Notes under the pieces: generated by a model | Seen by the model: only the letters and a program-made list of their open reading frames with translations | Told to the model about the DNA's origin: nothing | Databases searched by the model: none | Origin: Thermoleophilia bacterium | Lineage (GTDB): Bacteria; Actinomycetota; Thermoleophilia; Gaiellales; Gaiellaceae | Direction of reading: 5' to 3' | NCBI GenBank assembly: GCA_029858755.1 | Contig: JAOUEK010000140.1 | Location: 1 to 6,065, forward strand | Length of the DNA: 6,065 nt | Made by a program: the position numbers and the translations under genes | Part shown: positions 5,448 to 6,065 of the stretch, piece after piece | Layout: each line of letters starts with the position of its first letter | How positions within the stretch are numbered: the first letter of the stretch is position 1

Positions 5448-6065
5448 GCGCGGCCGCGGCAGCAAGGCGCTTCGTTGCTCCTGCCGGCCGTGCGGCGATG
5501 CGTGGGCTCGTCGCCGCCCGCACACGCGGTTGGCCACGGTACTCGCGGCTCTTCGTCGTCGGCGACGGGAGCGGCTGGTCGCTCGACGAGGATGCCCGCA
5601 TCCTCGAGGCGCGCGCCGCGCGGCTCGGCGTCGAGACGGCGCCGTCCGCGTGGTCGCGCTTCGCCGGCGGGCAGGCTGTCTTCCACACGAGCCACTTCAC
5701 GGCGGTGCACCCCCGCTGGCTGGAGACGACGCACCGGGTCGGGGCGTCGTGGTTCCACGGGCGCCCGGGGACGCCGGGGTACCCGGAGTTCGACGAGGCG
5801 TTCGCCGCGCTGCGCCGACACGCGAGCCTCTTCGCCCGCGTCCAGGTGACGCATGCCGAGATGGAGGAGCTGGTCGTCGGGCACGGGATTCCCCAAGAAC
5901 ACGTGTTTCGGATCCCGATCGGGATCGACGTCGAGCACTTCCCGCTCGGCGGAGCGGGGGAGCGCGCAGCGTCGCGGGCGGCGCTCGGCGTCCCGGCCGG
6001 GGCCTTCGTCGTCGGCTCGTTCCAGAAGGACGGCGTCGGCTGGGGCGACGGCCTCGAGCCGAAAC
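5444..6065 (+). CDS. Glycosyltransferase family 4, 5' part, truncated at right edge
   Basis: The frame is open from GTG 5444 to the end of the window, giving 207 residues of an unfinished protein. The GTG shares the GTGA overlap with the preceding stop, implying coupled translation; ATG 5498 (residue 19) is an alternative. After an Ala/Arg-rich start, RLFVVGDGSGWSLDEDARIL (35-54) looks like the first strand-loop-helix of a GT-B domain. VFHTSHF (79-85), ASWFHGRPGTPGYPEF (101-116) and ARVQVTHAEMEELVVGHGIP (131-150) continue the acceptor domain. VFRIPIGIDVEHFPL (154-168) is the GT4 hinge. FVVGSFQKDGVGWGDGLEPK (188-207) opens the donor domain, where a phosphate-binding lysine/arginine loop would follow. 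The remainder, including the E-x7-E site, lies outside. It is not a duplicate of the preceding GT4, having different motifs throughout. It probably adds another sugar to the same glycan. Confidence 0.85.
   Translation, partial: MSAAAAARRFVAPAGRAAMRGLVAARTRGWPRYSRLFVVGDGSGWSLDEDARILEARAARLGVETAPSAWSRFAGGQAVFHTSHFTAVHPRWLETTHRVGASWFHGRPGTPGYPEFDEAFAALRRHASLFARVQVTHAEMEELVVGHGIPQEHVFRIPIGIDVEHFPLGGAGERAASRAALGVPAGAFVVGSFQKDGVGWGDGLEPK

Noticed and set aside
4380..5537. Long minus-strand open frame (385 codons) opposite the second GT4
   Set aside because: It lies antisense to a motif-rich GT4, its translation is Arg/Glu/Ala/Val-rich with no fold-like pattern, and long antisense frames are expected in GC-rich coding DNA.
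4825..5700. Minus-strand open frame (291 codons) antisense to the GT4 pair
   Set aside because: Extreme Arg/Ala/Ser/Gly composition, no motifs, and it crosses the junction of two supported genes on the other strand.

Overview
The window is GC-rich and densely coded, with GTG starts on at least four genes, strong G/C preference at third codon positions and short or overlapping gene junctions. This suits a high-GC bacterium. Gene style, putative leaderless starts and glycosyltransferase types suggest an actinobacterium, possibly a soil lineage such as Thermoleophilia. That placement is inference; no rRNA or marker gene is present. There are no tRNAs, CRISPR arrays, insertion sequences or gene-free stretches over 300 bases.

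Layout, left to right: (1) the 3' part of a family-2 (GT-A) glycosyltransferase, cut by the left edge; (2) a second GT2, with a GT7C-like C-terminal half, coupled to the first by a GTGA overlap but broken by a frameshift near position 912; (3) an intact GT4 (GT-B) glycosyltransferase; (4) on the minus strand, a phytanoyl-CoA-dioxygenase-like Fe(II)/2-oxoglutarate oxygenase whose 3' end overlaps gene 3 by 8 bases; (5) divergent from it, a CmcI / rhamnosyl O-methyltransferase-type SAM methyltransferase; (6) a second GT4; (7) the 5' part of a third GT4, coupled to gene 6 by another GTGA overlap and cut by the right edge.

Together these look like the interior of a glycan biosynthesis and tailoring locus. 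Five glycosyltransferases would build an oligosaccharide, while the methyltransferase and possibly the oxygenase decorate it. No polymerase, flippase, export or nucleotide-sugar gene lies in the window, so the final product (surface polysaccharide, glycolipid or glycosylated metabolite) cannot be fixed.

The points most worth a second look are the frameshifted GT2; a TANNNT -10-like hexamer placed 6-7 nt before four of the start codons, suggesting leaderless transcripts; and the divergent oxygenase / CmcI-type methyltransferase pair, which resembles in principle the hydroxylation plus O-methylation logic of CmcJ/CmcI in cephamycin biosynthesis.
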